This document shows, one piece after another, positions 1 to 7,859 of a DNA stretch of 12,701 nt. Within the stretch, counting starts at the first letter, position 1. Every line of letters starts with the position of its first letter. Source of the DNA: Desulfuromonadales bacterium. Its GTDB lineage: Bacteria > Desulfobacterota > Desulfuromonadia > Desulfuromonadales > BM103. The notes under the pieces were generated by a model that worked only from the letters and a program-made list of their open reading frames with translations, did not search any database and had not been told where the DNA came from. The translations under genes were made by a program, and so were the position numbers. The stretch is from contig JAOUDB010000035.1 in NCBI GenBank assembly GCA_029859485.1, positions 1-12,701 on the forward strand, written 5' to 3'.

Positions 1-772
1 ACCGGTCCAGCTCTTCGGTGCCGAGGCTGCGCAGCAGTTTGAGGGTTTGCAGCTGACTGCAGCTGCAGGCAAAGGTCAGCTCCTTGCTGCCGAGGATATG
101 ATAAGGGAAGTCCTCAAGGATGCATGCTGCGATCGCTTCAGGCGTCAGCCCCTGGCTGAGCATAGTCGTGGTAGGCGACAGAGTGGAGAGCCGCTCGGCG
201 AGACGGTCGGCCATGCTGTCATCAGCTTCGGGCATTAGTTGCAGAAGGAAACCTCCGGCCGCGACCACTTCAGCATGCTGTCCCAGTTCAACGCCCAGGG
301 CGACACTTGACGGTGTCTGCTCCGAAGTGGTGAAATAGTATGCCAGATCTTCTGCGATTTCACTGCTGACCAGTTGCACTGTGCCGCGGTAAGGCTCTTT
401 CAGATCAAGATCCTTGACGACGTGCAGAAACCCGGCGTGACCGATGGCTCCGGCGACATCGTACCGCCCGTCTCGTGGCGGCAGGCCTGCCGATGCCACC
501 TTGAGGGTTGCACGTACCTGACCATGAGCATTGGTCTCAGCCTGCAACCTTTGCAAAGGCCCGTTGCCTTCGATCGTCAGGCCGACCCGTTGCTGGCCTT
601 TGAGAAGGCTGCCCATTAAGGCCGCAGCCGTGGCCAGGCGACCGATAGCGACGGTGGCGGTCGGATCAGTCTGCTGCCGACGACGGACTTCCTCGACCAG
701 GGAGGTGGTTGAGGCGACGCTGACGCGGATGGCGCCATCGAGAGTCAAGACACGAATCATATGATCAGACAT
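1..772 (-). CDS. hslO: Hsp33 redox-regulated holdase chaperone, 3' end cut by window edge
   Basis: I translated this from the minus strand; it runs off the left edge after 257 codons. Hsp33 is a cytoplasmic chaperone activated by oxidation, which holds unfolding proteins during oxidative stress. The substrate-binding core is recognisable: an N-terminal RVLTLDGAIRVSV strand, a RQQTDPTATVAIGRLATAAALM segment near residues 29-50, and a GxGPLQRLQAE-like stretch. The first half of the zinc redox switch is visible as CSC at residues 236 and 238. The matching CxxC would lie about 30 residues further on, outside the window; E. coli Hsp33 has 292 residues. The start at 772 is chosen because AAGGAG (781-786 on the plus strand as ctcctt) lies 8 nt upstream; a second Met at codon 5 has no such site. 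It is transcribed divergently from the DUF445 gene. Family assignment is firm. Confidence 0.93.
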   Translation of the reverse strand, partial: MSDHMIRVLTLDGAIRVSVASTTSLVEEVRRRQQTDPTATVAIGRLATAAALMGSLLKGQQRVGLTIEGNGPLQRLQAETNAHGQVRATLKVASAGLPPRDGRYDVAGAIGHAGFLHVVKDLDLKEPYRGTVQLVSSEIAEDLAYYFTTSEQTPSSVALGVELGQHAEVVAAGGFLLQLMPEADDSMADRLAERLSTLSPTTTMLSQGLTPEAIAACILEDFPYHILGSKELTFACSCSQLQTLKLLRSLGTEELDR

Positions 773-801
773 GAGAACAACTCCTTAAAGTAAAGACCGG
801 A

Positions 802-830
802 ATCTTAGCTGAAAGCCAAGCGCCGGTAAA
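802..830 (-). promoter_or_regulatory. Candidate sigma-70 promoter for hslO
   Basis: On the minus strand TTTACC (825-830) and TAAGAT (802-807) are separated by exactly 17 nt. Each hexamer matches the sigma-70 consensus at 4 of 6 positions. Transcription would begin around 795, giving a leader of roughly 20-25 nt before the hslO start. The 88-bp gap is shared with the divergent DUF445 gene, for which I see no convincing promoter. This is pattern matching only. Confidence 0.4.
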
Positions 831-860
831 GCTTGTGATGGGATCGATAGAGAGAAACGT

Positions 861-2456
861 ATGTTAGAAACTATTTCCTGGTTGCCCTGGCTGGTGCCGC
901 CCTTGCTTGGCGCGCTGATTGGCTATGTGACCAACTATATCGCTATTCGCATGCTCTTTCGTCCCTTGCGACCCTGGCATCTTTTCGGTGTGCGTATACC
1001 GCTGACCCCGGGGATTATTCCGTCCAAGCGCGGAGAGCTTGCGCAGCGCATGGGTGAAATGGTCGGAGCCCACCTCCTGACAGCCGATGATGTTCGCCTA
1101 ACGCTGGAAAAACCCGCTTTTCGGCGTGAACTGAAGAGCGCCGTCAATGACAAGCTCCAGACCTTTCTTTCTCGCGAGCTTGGCTCTCTTGACACCCTTG
1201 TGCCGGAAAGTTACCATCGCCGTTTCTGTGAGTTGGTTTCGACTCTGCGGGTCAAAGCGGTTGGAGCGATTTCCGACTACCTGGCAAGCGATGCTTTCGA
1301 AGCTCAGGTGCGTAGCTTCATTCAGGAAAAAGGCGATCGCCTTTTGGCCCGCGACCTGGAAAGTTTCCTGACCCCGGAACGTTACCAGAAACTGCAGAGT
1401 CACCTCGACACGCGCGTGACCACGATCCTGCACTCGGACACAACAGCCGGGGCGGTTGAGCGCTTTGTCGAAGACCGCCTCGAACGGCTGCTGCAGAGTG
1501 AGCGTTCACTGCGCGACTTCCTGCCTAAGGATCTGGTCGAGGTCCTCCTCCAACAGCTCGAAAAAGAAGTGCCGCCTCTGCTGGAGCGTTTCGGTGGCAT
1601 GCTCTACGATCCCGATTTTCGACAGCGCTTGGTGGAACGTGCCCGTCAGGGGATCGACACCTTTCTCGATTCTCTAGGCGGTCTCGCCGGCCTCTTGAGT
1701 GGGTTTGTCGACCTGGACAAGATCTACAACCGCATCCCGGAGTTCATCGACAAAGCCGGGGAAGAACTCTCGCACTGGCTGCGTGAAGAAAAGACCCAGC
1801 AACAGGTTGCTGGCATGCTGCGCGAGCGTCTTGAAGGGATCCTCGACAAGCCCGTCAGCCGTTTCCTGGAAAAGGCTCCCTACGAAAAAGTTGCCGGAGC
1901 CAGGCGGTATCTCAGCGAGCGCTCGGTCGCAGCGGTGCAGAGTCGCCGCACAACAGAGCTTTTACTCGGTTTTGCCGACAAAGGTTTGCATCGGGTCAAG
2001 GACCGATCTTTTCGCAGTTTGCTCGATGAGAACTTGCCCGAAGGCGGCATGGAACAAGTGCAAAACGACCTGGTAGAGCGTCTCCTTACACTGGCCCGCT
2101 CCGTTGAAGCGGCCAATGCGATTGACACCGTAATCAAAGAGAAGCTCGAGGCCTGGGTTTTTGAGAAGCCTTTGGGACGTTTGGCTGAACGCTTGCCTGC
2201 CGATGTCCTGGAAGAGCTTGAAGACGGCCTCTACCGCCAGGTCGGTGATGTCTTGCAAAAAGAAGTGCCACCGCTGATCGAAACCCTCAACGTGACCCGC
2301 ATGGTGGAAGAAAAGGTCAATCAACTCGATATACTGCAGGTAGAAGATTTACTGATGGGGGTCATGAAGGAACAGTTCAAGTACATCAACATGTTCGGTG
2401 CCGTGCTCGGTTTTTTAATCGGTTTGATAAACCTCGCCGTTTTGTTGATGGCCTGA
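861..2456 (+). CDS. DUF445 family membrane protein (YheB-like)
   Basis: This is a 531-residue protein of the DUF445 family, whose biochemical function is unknown. A hydrophobic segment at about residues 7-28 runs into the conserved family motif GYVTNYIAIRMLFRP (21-35), followed by PLTPGIIPSKR (47-57). A second membrane segment lies at the extreme C-terminus (about 509-530). The roughly 480 residues between are charged, helical and rich in Leu/Glu/Arg, so the protein is probably anchored at both ends with a large soluble body. The body contains diverged internal repeats: KEVPPLLERF at 235-244 and KEVPPLIETL at 467-476, each preceded by a similar RxFLP/RLP helix. It is longer than the roughly 380 residues I recall for Bacillus YheB. 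The ribosome site is weak (GAGAG, 851-855). It stands alone between hslO and a repeat element, so context gives no clear role. Confidence 0.88.
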   Translation: MLETISWLPWLVPPLLGALIGYVTNYIAIRMLFRPLRPWHLFGVRIPLTPGIIPSKRGELAQRMGEMVGAHLLTADDVRLTLEKPAFRRELKSAVNDKLQTFLSRELGSLDTLVPESYHRRFCELVSTLRVKAVGAISDYLASDAFEAQVRSFIQEKGDRLLARDLESFLTPERYQKLQSHLDTRVTTILHSDTTAGAVERFVEDRLERLLQSERSLRDFLPKDLVEVLLQQLEKEVPPLLERFGGMLYDPDFRQRLVERARQGIDTFLDSLGGLAGLLSGFVDLDKIYNRIPEFIDKAGEELSHWLREEKTQQQVAGMLRERLEGILDKPVSRFLEKAPYEKVAGARRYLSERSVAAVQSRRTTELLLGFADKGLHRVKDRSFRSLLDENLPEGGMEQVQNDLVERLLTLARSVEAANAIDTVIKEKLEAWVFEKPLGRLAERLPADVLEELEDGLYRQVGDVLQKEVPPLIETLNVTRMVEEKVNQLDILQVEDLLMGVMKEQFKYINMFGAVLGFLIGLINLAVLLMA

Positions 2457-2492
2457 TGCTGAACCTGTGAGTATAGTCAGTGTTAAAGGCGA

Positions 2493-2593
2493 TTTCACCA
2501 CCCGTTCGCTTCTCTCACTTGAGCCACAGAGAACATAGAGAACAGCTAGGACATATTGATTCTCTCTGTCTTCTCTGTGACTCCGTGGTGAAA
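2493..2593. repeat. Imperfect intergenic inverted-repeat element (CCACAGAG-type palindrome)
   Basis: The outer arms TTTCACCAC (2493-2501) and GTGGTGAAA (2585-2593) are perfect 9-bp inverse complements. Inside them GAGCCACAGAGAACATAGAG (2521-2540) pairs imperfectly with the CTCTCTGTCTTCTCTGTGAC stretch (2562-2581). The CCACAGAG / CTCTGTG words, repeated every 8-9 bases, are typical of a dispersed palindromic intergenic repeat that I recall from Geobacter/Desulfuromonas-like genomes. When wrongly translated, such repeats give 'HREHRE' and 'LCLLCDSVVK' peptides, and both strings occur here in the frame of the next gene. The element could act as an RNA hairpin or terminator between the DUF445 gene and malonyl-CoA decarboxylase. 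Copy number cannot be judged from one window. Confidence 0.75.
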
Positions 2594-2671
2594 GATTTTG
2601 ATACCATTGTTTATTTATTGCGGCCTTGCACTAAGGTAGGAGGTCGTTCATTAACGAGAAGGAGACGCCTG

Positions 2672-4165
2672 ATGAATTCCCGTTTTTCCTTTGGTTGGGA
2701 GCATCTTCGCCGCGCCTGGGGCGGTATCCTTGGTGCAGACGATCTCAACAGACTCCCCAAGGTTAATCGTGACCTGCCCTCTGCAGACGCTGAGCGGGTC
2801 AAACACCTCATGGTGGAGTGCCTGAGCGCCCGCGGTGGCGAGGTTTCGGCGCGTCAGCGTGCCGCCGTACTCGGCGAACTCTACCTGACGTTAAGTGAAA
2901 CAGGGCGAAGGAATTTTCTTGCAACGCTGGTAGACAACTTTTCTGTCGACCGTGAGGTGGTCAAGACCACGGCACGAAAGCTTCTTGAAACGGCTGACGA
3001 CCAGAGCTTTCAGAAAGTTGCCGGCCGCATGCGTGAAGCGCTTATTTCGCCACAGCAACAGCTGCTGACCCAGTTTAACGCCCTGCCTGAAGGGATCAAA
3101 TTCCTGGTCGATTTGCGAGCTGACGTTCTGTCTTTTCGCCCATCTCAACCACAACTGGCAGTCCTTGATCGCGAACTGAAATACCTCTTGGCCAGTTGGT
3201 TCGATGTTGGTTTCCTGAGCGTGCAACGGATCAGCTGGCAGAGTCCCGCCGCTTTATTGGAAAAACTCATGGCATATGAAGCAGTGCACGCCATCAATTC
3301 ATGGTCTGACCTGCACAACCGCCTTGAGTCTGATCGCCGTTGCTACGCTTTCTTTCACCCCGGCATGTCCGACGAACCGCTGATCTTTATCGAGGTCGCG
3401 CTGGTTGACGGCCTGGCCAGCAGCGTACAGGAGTTGCTTGATGAAAGTGCCCCTGAAACAACGGCAGAAGAAGCGAATACCGCGATCTTCTACTCGATCT
3501 CCAACACCCAAAAGGGCTTACAGGGGATCAGCTTCGGCCCCTTCCTGATCAAACAGGTTGTCACCAGTCTGCGCCAGCAGTTGCCGAACCTGAAAACCTT
3601 TTCAACCCTGTCACCCATCCCCGGCTTCCGTCGTTGGCTGGTCTCTTATTTCGAGCAGACCCTGGGCACAGCAGAGCAGGAGACTGCCCTGCAGGCTCTG
3701 ACCGAGGCAGCAGGGTTGCTCAAGGTTGCCGTTGAACCGGAGTCTGTTTTCAATGCTCCCCAGTGGTGGGAGAACCCGGAGGTTGCAGACCTGCTGAAAG
3801 AGTCTTTACTCTCCCTCTGTGCACGTTACCTGCACGAGCTCCGTGAAAAAGACCAGGCCCCAGTTGATCCCGTTGCCCGCTTTCACCTCGGCAACGGTGC
3901 CCGTATCGAGAGGCTTAACTGGCTGGGCGACACCTCAGCCAAGGGGATGCTCGAATCCTGCGGCCTGATGGTCAACTATCGCTATCAACTCAAAGAGATA
4001 GAGAAAAACATTGAGTCTTATGCCGTCAGCAAGGAGATCGCCTCCGCGTCGCGGGTTCGCAACCTGCTGCGCGATGAGGATGACGAGCAGGGGCAGTTGA
4101 ACCGTTTGCGCCGGCTGCTGCCAATTGGCCGCAGCAACAGCTCCACTGATGTTGAGCAATCATAA
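2672..4165 (+). CDS. Malonyl-CoA decarboxylase (EC 4.1.1.9)
   Basis: This 497-residue enzyme decarboxylates malonyl-CoA to acetyl-CoA and CO2, clearing or controlling malonyl-CoA in the cytoplasm. An all-helical N-terminal region (about 1-150) precedes the acetyltransferase-like catalytic domain. Family landmarks are FYSISNTQKGLQGISFG (273-289), TLSPIPGFRRWL (312-323), FHLGNGARIERLNWLGD (404-420) and ESCGLMVNYRY (428-438). By comparison with the human enzyme as I recall it, Ser314 and His405 are the catalytic pair (human Ser329 and His423), and Tyr438 matches human Tyr456. The start at 2672 is set by AAGGAG at 2659-2664, 7 nt upstream. An in-frame GTG at 2480 would add 64 residues, but those are translated from the repeat element. 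The DUF815 gene begins 32 bp downstream and is probably co-transcribed. No matB/matC-like malonate genes are adjacent. Confidence 0.93.
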   Translation: MNSRFSFGWEHLRRAWGGILGADDLNRLPKVNRDLPSADAERVKHLMVECLSARGGEVSARQRAAVLGELYLTLSETGRRNFLATLVDNFSVDREVVKTTARKLLETADDQSFQKVAGRMREALISPQQQLLTQFNALPEGIKFLVDLRADVLSFRPSQPQLAVLDRELKYLLASWFDVGFLSVQRISWQSPAALLEKLMAYEAVHAINSWSDLHNRLESDRRCYAFFHPGMSDEPLIFIEVALVDGLASSVQELLDESAPETTAEEANTAIFYSISNTQKGLQGISFGPFLIKQVVTSLRQQLPNLKTFSTLSPIPGFRRWLVSYFEQTLGTAEQETALQALTEAAGLLKVAVEPESVFNAPQWWENPEVADLLKESLLSLCARYLHELREKDQAPVDPVARFHLGNGARIERLNWLGDTSAKGMLESCGLMVNYRYQLKEIEKNIESYAVSKEIASASRVRNLLRDEDDEQGQLNRLRRLLPIGRSNSSTDVEQS

Positions 4166-4197
4166 CCTGTTTTTTTGTTTCCTGAGGAGTGGCAGCA

Positions 4198-5085
4198 ATG
4201 AACCTGAAGCCGGAAGTTGTTGAACAGTTGGAGCGGGTTCTTTCTTCGGTGGAGCAACTCCTGCCGAAGGCTATAGAACCGATTGACTGGAGAGAGGCCC
4301 CTGCTGCCAACTGGCGCAGGCACTCCTTTGCCGGCTATCTGGAGGCGATTGAGGACATAGACGAAACCAATCTTGACGATCTGGTCGGCATTGATCGTCA
4401 GAAAAAGGTCCTGGAGAAGAACACCCGGCAGTTTCTTAAAGGGTACCCTGCCAACAACGCCTTGCTCTGGGGCTCGCGCGGTACCGGCAAATCCTCAGTT
4501 GTGCGAGCTTTGCTCAATAAATACGCGGATTCTGGCTTGCGGATTGTTCAAGTCGACAAGCACGACCTTGATCACCTGCCCGACATCTTCGCGCAGATCG
4601 GCAAACTGCCTTACCGCTACATCATCCTCTGCGACGATCTTTCCTTCGAAGCTGACGACCCGGGCTATAAGATTCTCAAAAGTGTCCTTGATGGCTCGGT
4701 CTACGCATCACCAAAGAACGTCTTGATCTACGTGACTTCCAACCGCCGCCACCTGCTTCCCGAGTTCCATACCGACAATCTCGGTGCCAAGATGGTCCAT
4801 AATGAAATTCACCACGGGGAGGCGGTCGAAGAGAAAATCTCCTTGTCAGATCGCTTTGGCCTCTGGCTGTCTTTCTACGTTTTCAAGCAGGATCTTTACC
4901 TGGAGATTGTACAGAAAATCATCGTCCGGCTCTGTCTCGAGAACCAGGTAGAACCGCAATGGAATGATGAAATGGCTCGGGCGGCAATCAAGTGGTCGCA
5001 CGAAAAGAGCAAGCGCTGTGGTCGTACCGCACTACAGTTCGCGCGGCACTGGCTTGGGCAACACATGCTGGATAACGAGGACTGA
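4198..5085 (+). CDS. DUF815 family AAA+-like P-loop ATPase
   Basis: This is a 295-residue predicted ATPase of the DUF815 family. The nucleotide-binding core is complete: Walker A GSRGTGKS (92-99), Walker B YIILCDD (141-147) and a sensor-like TSNRRHL (180-186). A LDDLVGIDRQKKVLEKNT segment (59-76), typical of the family, precedes the P-loop. A C-terminal helical region ends with GRTALQFARHWLGQHM (275-290). There is no signal peptide or membrane segment, so it should be cytoplasmic. The substrate or partner of DUF815 proteins is not established as far as I know. The start at 4198 is chosen because GAGGAG (4184-4189) lies 8 nt upstream; an in-frame GTG at 4189 overlaps that site. It follows malonyl-CoA decarboxylase by 32 bp on the same strand. 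It converges on marC across 79 bp (5086-5164), where I see no clear hairpin. Confidence 0.9.
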   Translation: MNLKPEVVEQLERVLSSVEQLLPKAIEPIDWREAPAANWRRHSFAGYLEAIEDIDETNLDDLVGIDRQKKVLEKNTRQFLKGYPANNALLWGSRGTGKSSVVRALLNKYADSGLRIVQVDKHDLDHLPDIFAQIGKLPYRYIILCDDLSFEADDPGYKILKSVLDGSVYASPKNVLIYVTSNRRHLLPEFHTDNLGAKMVHNEIHHGEAVEEKISLSDRFGLWLSFYVFKQDLYLEIVQKIIVRLCLENQVEPQWNDEMARAAIKWSHEKSKRCGRTALQFARHWLGQHMLDNED

Positions 5086-5164
5086 ACAAGCGAACGCCTC
5101 TCTTGAAGGTTGCACAATCCTACCGCGTTGAGTGGTCAGTTTTGTTCAGGTCTCCCTTACGAGG

Positions 5165-5779
5165 CTAGAATAGCTGCTGTGCCCAAACCGATGCGCCCTG
5201 CATGATCATCTCGATAGCATAGGTTCCGACGACCAGAGCGACAATACGACCGGCCACCTCAACGTAACGCTCAATTAATGGTTCATTCCGGGTCCGCACG
5301 ATATCGTGTACCTTTTTCAGGCCTATCATGATGGCGGCAACCAAACCGATGGCGAGCAGGATTGAAGTGATGGCCCAAACCGGTGGCAGCTCTCTGCCGG
5401 CCAGAATCGAAGCGCTGACGGTCCCAGGGCCAATCATGATGGGCATGGCAATAGCCCCGGCAATATGCTCAGGCTTGCCACGTAAGTTTTTGATTGCGTC
5501 CGGGCCTTTAAACACAAATTGCAGGCCGATCATCAGGAAGACAATACCACCAAAAATTTGAAACGATGCAAAGTTGGCCTGCAGGAGCCTCTCGAAGATC
5601 AGATCACCTAGCAGGGCAAAGGTGATGAACACCGCAGAACTGATACAAGAGGCGCGAATAAGAACTTTCAGGAAAGCATGAAAATCCATCTCCTGAACCA
5701 AGTCGACCAGGTAGATGATCAACAGGAACGGGTTTAACAACATGAACAGGAGCAGAAATGATTTTATAAATGGATCCAT
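5165..5779 (-). CDS. MarC family integral membrane protein (UPF0056)
   Basis: This 204-residue, very hydrophobic protein has about six predicted membrane spans: roughly residues 7-27, 38-60, 72-90, 106-126, 135-155 and 177-198. The AMPIMIGPGTVSASILAG stretch (111-128) is the conserved MarC-family segment. Members were once linked to multiple antibiotic resistance in E. coli, but no confirmed substrate is known to me. Length fits the family (about 200-220). The start at 5779 is supported by AAAGGA on the minus strand about 6 nt upstream. Upstream in-frame codons would run through the terminator hairpin at 5872-5902 and into the end of proX, so they are not part of this gene. Because that terminator separates it from proVWX, marC is probably transcribed on its own. 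I found no clear -10/-35 pair in 5780-5870. Confidence 0.88.
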   Translation of the reverse strand: MDPFIKSFLLLFMLLNPFLLIIYLVDLVQEMDFHAFLKVLIRASCISSAVFITFALLGDLIFERLLQANFASFQIFGGIVFLMIGLQFVFKGPDAIKNLRGKPEHIAGAIAMPIMIGPGTVSASILAGRELPPVWAITSILLAIGLVAAIMIGLKKVHDIVRTRNEPLIERYVEVAGRIVALVVGTYAIEMIMQGASVWAQQLF

Positions 5780-5871
5780 GACTATCCTTTGCGAATCTGG
5801 GAGTTGAATTTGTCTACTGTTACATATCATTGGTTCTGTCTTTAGACACACAAAAATCTGCTCGAACGGAA

Positions 5872-5902
5872 AACGGCCGGAGGAATCAAACCTCCGGCCG
5901 TT
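5872..5902 (-). terminator. Rho-independent terminator of the proVWX operon
   Basis: A perfect 12-bp stem, AACGGCCGGAGG (5872-5883) and CCTCCGGCCGTT (5891-5902), encloses a 7-nt loop. Read on the minus strand, it begins 25 nt after the proX stop codon and is followed by a short run of T. The high GC content of the stem and its position make it the end of the proVWX transcript. Confidence 0.85.
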
Positions 5903-5927
5903 CATGGTCGAGCTATTACAGGCGGAC

Positions 5928-6947
5928 CTACATGGCTGCCTTGCGAGCTGCTGCGAGCCAACCGTCCCATTTCTCCTGGTTCTTGGCAATCCATTCCTTG
6001 ACGTGTCGATTGATATCTTTCTGTGATTTTTCACCTTCCTGCATTTTGGTGTTCTGCTCGTTGATATCACCAAGGGGTAGAGTGAAGACCTTAAAGAACT
6101 CTTTAGCAGCAGGATTCGCCGCGAGGAATTCCTTGTTGGCAACGATCTGGATGTCTGCAACCACAAAGCCGAGTTTGACCGGATCACTGACGGCTCCGTC
6201 AATACCGCTCACGGTCAGGCGATCGACCATTGGCTCTTGCGCTTCTGTGGGCTTGATCTCAGGAACGTTCATCCACACCACGTCTTCGCCTGGCTTGAAC
6301 TTGAAAATCGTCCAGTTTGGAGCCCAGGTGTAAAAGAAGGCAGGCTGGCCGGATTGGTAGCGAGCCAGGGCGTCGGCCATGCTTGCCGAATAAGAGGCTT
6401 TGATTAGATTGATATCATCTTCAAGATCATAGGCGTCCATATGATGGGCGATCGTGCCCTCACAGCCCCAGCCAGCTGGACAGGCGGTCAGGTCAGCTTT
6501 GCCGTCGCCATTGGCGTCGAATGCTTCTTTGACTTCAGGACGTTTGAAGTCCTCAAGGGACTGGATATTGTATTTCTCCACGTCTCTTTTCGAGACCAGG
6601 TAGCCTTGCAGTCCGCCAGCCTTGACGACGTAGCCGACTTTTTCACCCTTCTCGTAAAAGTTCTTTGGCAATTGACCATCGTGGACAGGGAACCAGCCGT
6701 TAGTCCAGTAGTCAAGATCACCCAGCGCGAGTGATTGGTAAAAGAGAGGGTTCTGCAGCTCTTTGGGCTTCATGACATTGTAGCCAAGCTCTTTCAGACC
6801 AGCACTTACCAGAGCTTCCTGGAAATAACCTGTATTCCAGGTTGCGCGGGCAGGTTTAACTTTGACGCCTTTGCCGGGCTCTTGCTGGTCAGCTAAGGCT
6901 GGCATCGATAGAGCCAACATCAATAGAACGAATAAAATGCGTTTCAT
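5928..6947 (-). CDS. proX: Glycine betaine/proline betaine ABC transporter, periplasmic binding protein
   Basis: This 339-residue periplasmic receptor delivers glycine betaine or proline betaine to the ProW/ProV importer. A signal peptide, MKRILFVLLMLALSMPALA, is probably cut after residue 19 (ALA|DQ). The ligand-binding tryptophans of the E. coli type are present in DYWTNGWFP (79-87), CPAGWGCEG (156-164) and FYTWAPNW (205-212). Cys156 and Cys162 can form the family disulfide. DANGDGKAD (144-152) has the layout of a calcium-binding loop and is also present in E. coli ProX as I recall it. The start at 6947 follows AAGGAG by 7 nt; an in-frame Met seven codons earlier lies upstream of that site. 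It is the last gene of proV-proW-proX, 45 bp after proW. Confidence 0.96.
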   Translation of the reverse strand: MKRILFVLLMLALSMPALADQQEPGKGVKVKPARATWNTGYFQEALVSAGLKELGYNVMKPKELQNPLFYQSLALGDLDYWTNGWFPVHDGQLPKNFYEKGEKVGYVVKAGGLQGYLVSKRDVEKYNIQSLEDFKRPEVKEAFDANGDGKADLTACPAGWGCEGTIAHHMDAYDLEDDINLIKASYSASMADALARYQSGQPAFFYTWAPNWTIFKFKPGEDVVWMNVPEIKPTEAQEPMVDRLTVSGIDGAVSDPVKLGFVVADIQIVANKEFLAANPAAKEFFKVFTLPLGDINEQNTKMQEGEKSQKDINRHVKEWIAKNQEKWDGWLAAARKAAM

Positions 6948-6992
6948 GCTTTTCTCCTTATTTAACATTATGGGTGAATGGATCTTTAAAGG

Positions 6993-7832
6993 TTACTTGT
7001 GAGACATCCCCTGGGTGATCCGATCAAGCACCATCGCCAAGAGAACAATCGACAAACCACCGATGGTGGCCAAGCCGATCTCCAGGGTGTTCAAGCCTTG
7101 CACAACGGGGTTGCCAAGACCACCAGCACCGATCAGCGCTGCAATGACAACCATTGAAAGTGCCATCATAATGGTCTGGTTGAGCCCGGCCATAACTGAC
7201 GGCATGGCAAGGGGGAATTGGACCTTGCGTAAAACCTGCCAAGGCGTTGCACCAAAAGCGAGCGCCGCTTCAACCAGCTCCGGATGAACCTGGCGGATGC
7301 CAAGGCTGGTCAGACGAATGATCGGCGGCAAGGCAAAGACGATCGTTGCCAGGATGCCGGAGACCGTGCCAATACTGAAGAGCATGACCACCGGAATCAG
7401 GTAGACAAAGGCCGGAGTCGTCTGCATGGCGTCAAGGAAAGGGCGCAAGAACATCTCAAAACGATCGCTGCGACCCGACATAATTCCGAGGGGAATTCCG
7501 ACGATGGCGCAAAACACCACCGAACAGATCACCATCGCCAGAGTCGTCATGGTGTCGTCCCAGAGCCCGAGATATCCAACCAACAAGAAAGAAAGAACTG
7601 TAAAAACTGTCACCCTTTTCCCGGCATAACGCCATGCGGCTATGGCAAAGAGGAGGATTACCACGAACGGTGGAAGGGTCGCAAAAAGCCATTCAAGGCC
7701 TTCCAAACTCAGCTCGACCGGTACTTTAATCACCTGGAAAAAATCCCGATAGTTGAGCACCACCCAGTCGACGGCAGTTTGTATCCATTCATCAAGCGGT
7801 ATCAGCTGTTCATCAAAATTAAAAATTTGCAT
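6993..7832 (-). CDS. proW: Glycine betaine/proline betaine ABC transporter, permease
   Basis: This 279-residue inner-membrane permease forms the channel of the betaine importer. An N-terminal amphipathic stretch (1-50) is followed by hydrophobic spans at roughly 52-68, 74-90, 96-118, 138-172, 212-240 and 250-268. The EAA loop that contacts the ATPase is VEAALAFGATPWQVLRKVQFP (187-207), with the expected Glu188-Ala-Ala and Gly194. DAMQTTPAFVYLIP (134-147) and the IGAGGLGNPVVQGL segment (234-247) are typical of the ProW/OpuAB family. It is shorter than E. coli ProW (354 residues), which has a long extra N-terminal tail; this length is normal for OpuAB-type proteins. A GGAG lies 13 nt before the start, slightly far. 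It follows proV after 27 bp, so the two are surely co-transcribed. Confidence 0.95.
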   Translation of the reverse strand: MQIFNFDEQLIPLDEWIQTAVDWVVLNYRDFFQVIKVPVELSLEGLEWLFATLPPFVVILLFAIAAWRYAGKRVTVFTVLSFLLVGYLGLWDDTMTTLAMVICSVVFCAIVGIPLGIMSGRSDRFEMFLRPFLDAMQTTPAFVYLIPVVMLFSIGTVSGILATIVFALPPIIRLTSLGIRQVHPELVEAALAFGATPWQVLRKVQFPLAMPSVMAGLNQTIMMALSMVVIAALIGAGGLGNPVVQGLNTLEIGLATIGGLSIVLLAMVLDRITQGMSHK

Positions 7833-7859
7833 CAGACTTATTATTCTCCGTAGGGTTTA

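Noticed and set aside
2480..2671. A 64-residue N-terminal extension of malonyl-CoA decarboxylase from a GTG at 2480.
   Set aside because: It is translated from the inverted-repeat element, lacks a ribosome site, and bears no similarity to the family; AAGGAG at 2659-2664 marks the ATG at 2672.
4166..4197. The T-run (about 4170-4177) after malonyl-CoA decarboxylase as a terminator.
   Set aside because: No hairpin precedes the T-run, and the DUF815 gene follows after only 32 bp on the same strand.
5780..6202. A long N-terminal extension of the MarC protein.
   Set aside because: It passes through the 12-bp terminator hairpin and overlaps the 3' end of proX in another frame; the ATG at 5779 has its own ribosome site and gives the family's normal length.
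7284..7853. A 189-codon plus-strand open frame.
   Set aside because: It is antisense to proW and very rich in His, Asp and Gln, as expected from the complement of a hydrophobic membrane protein gene.
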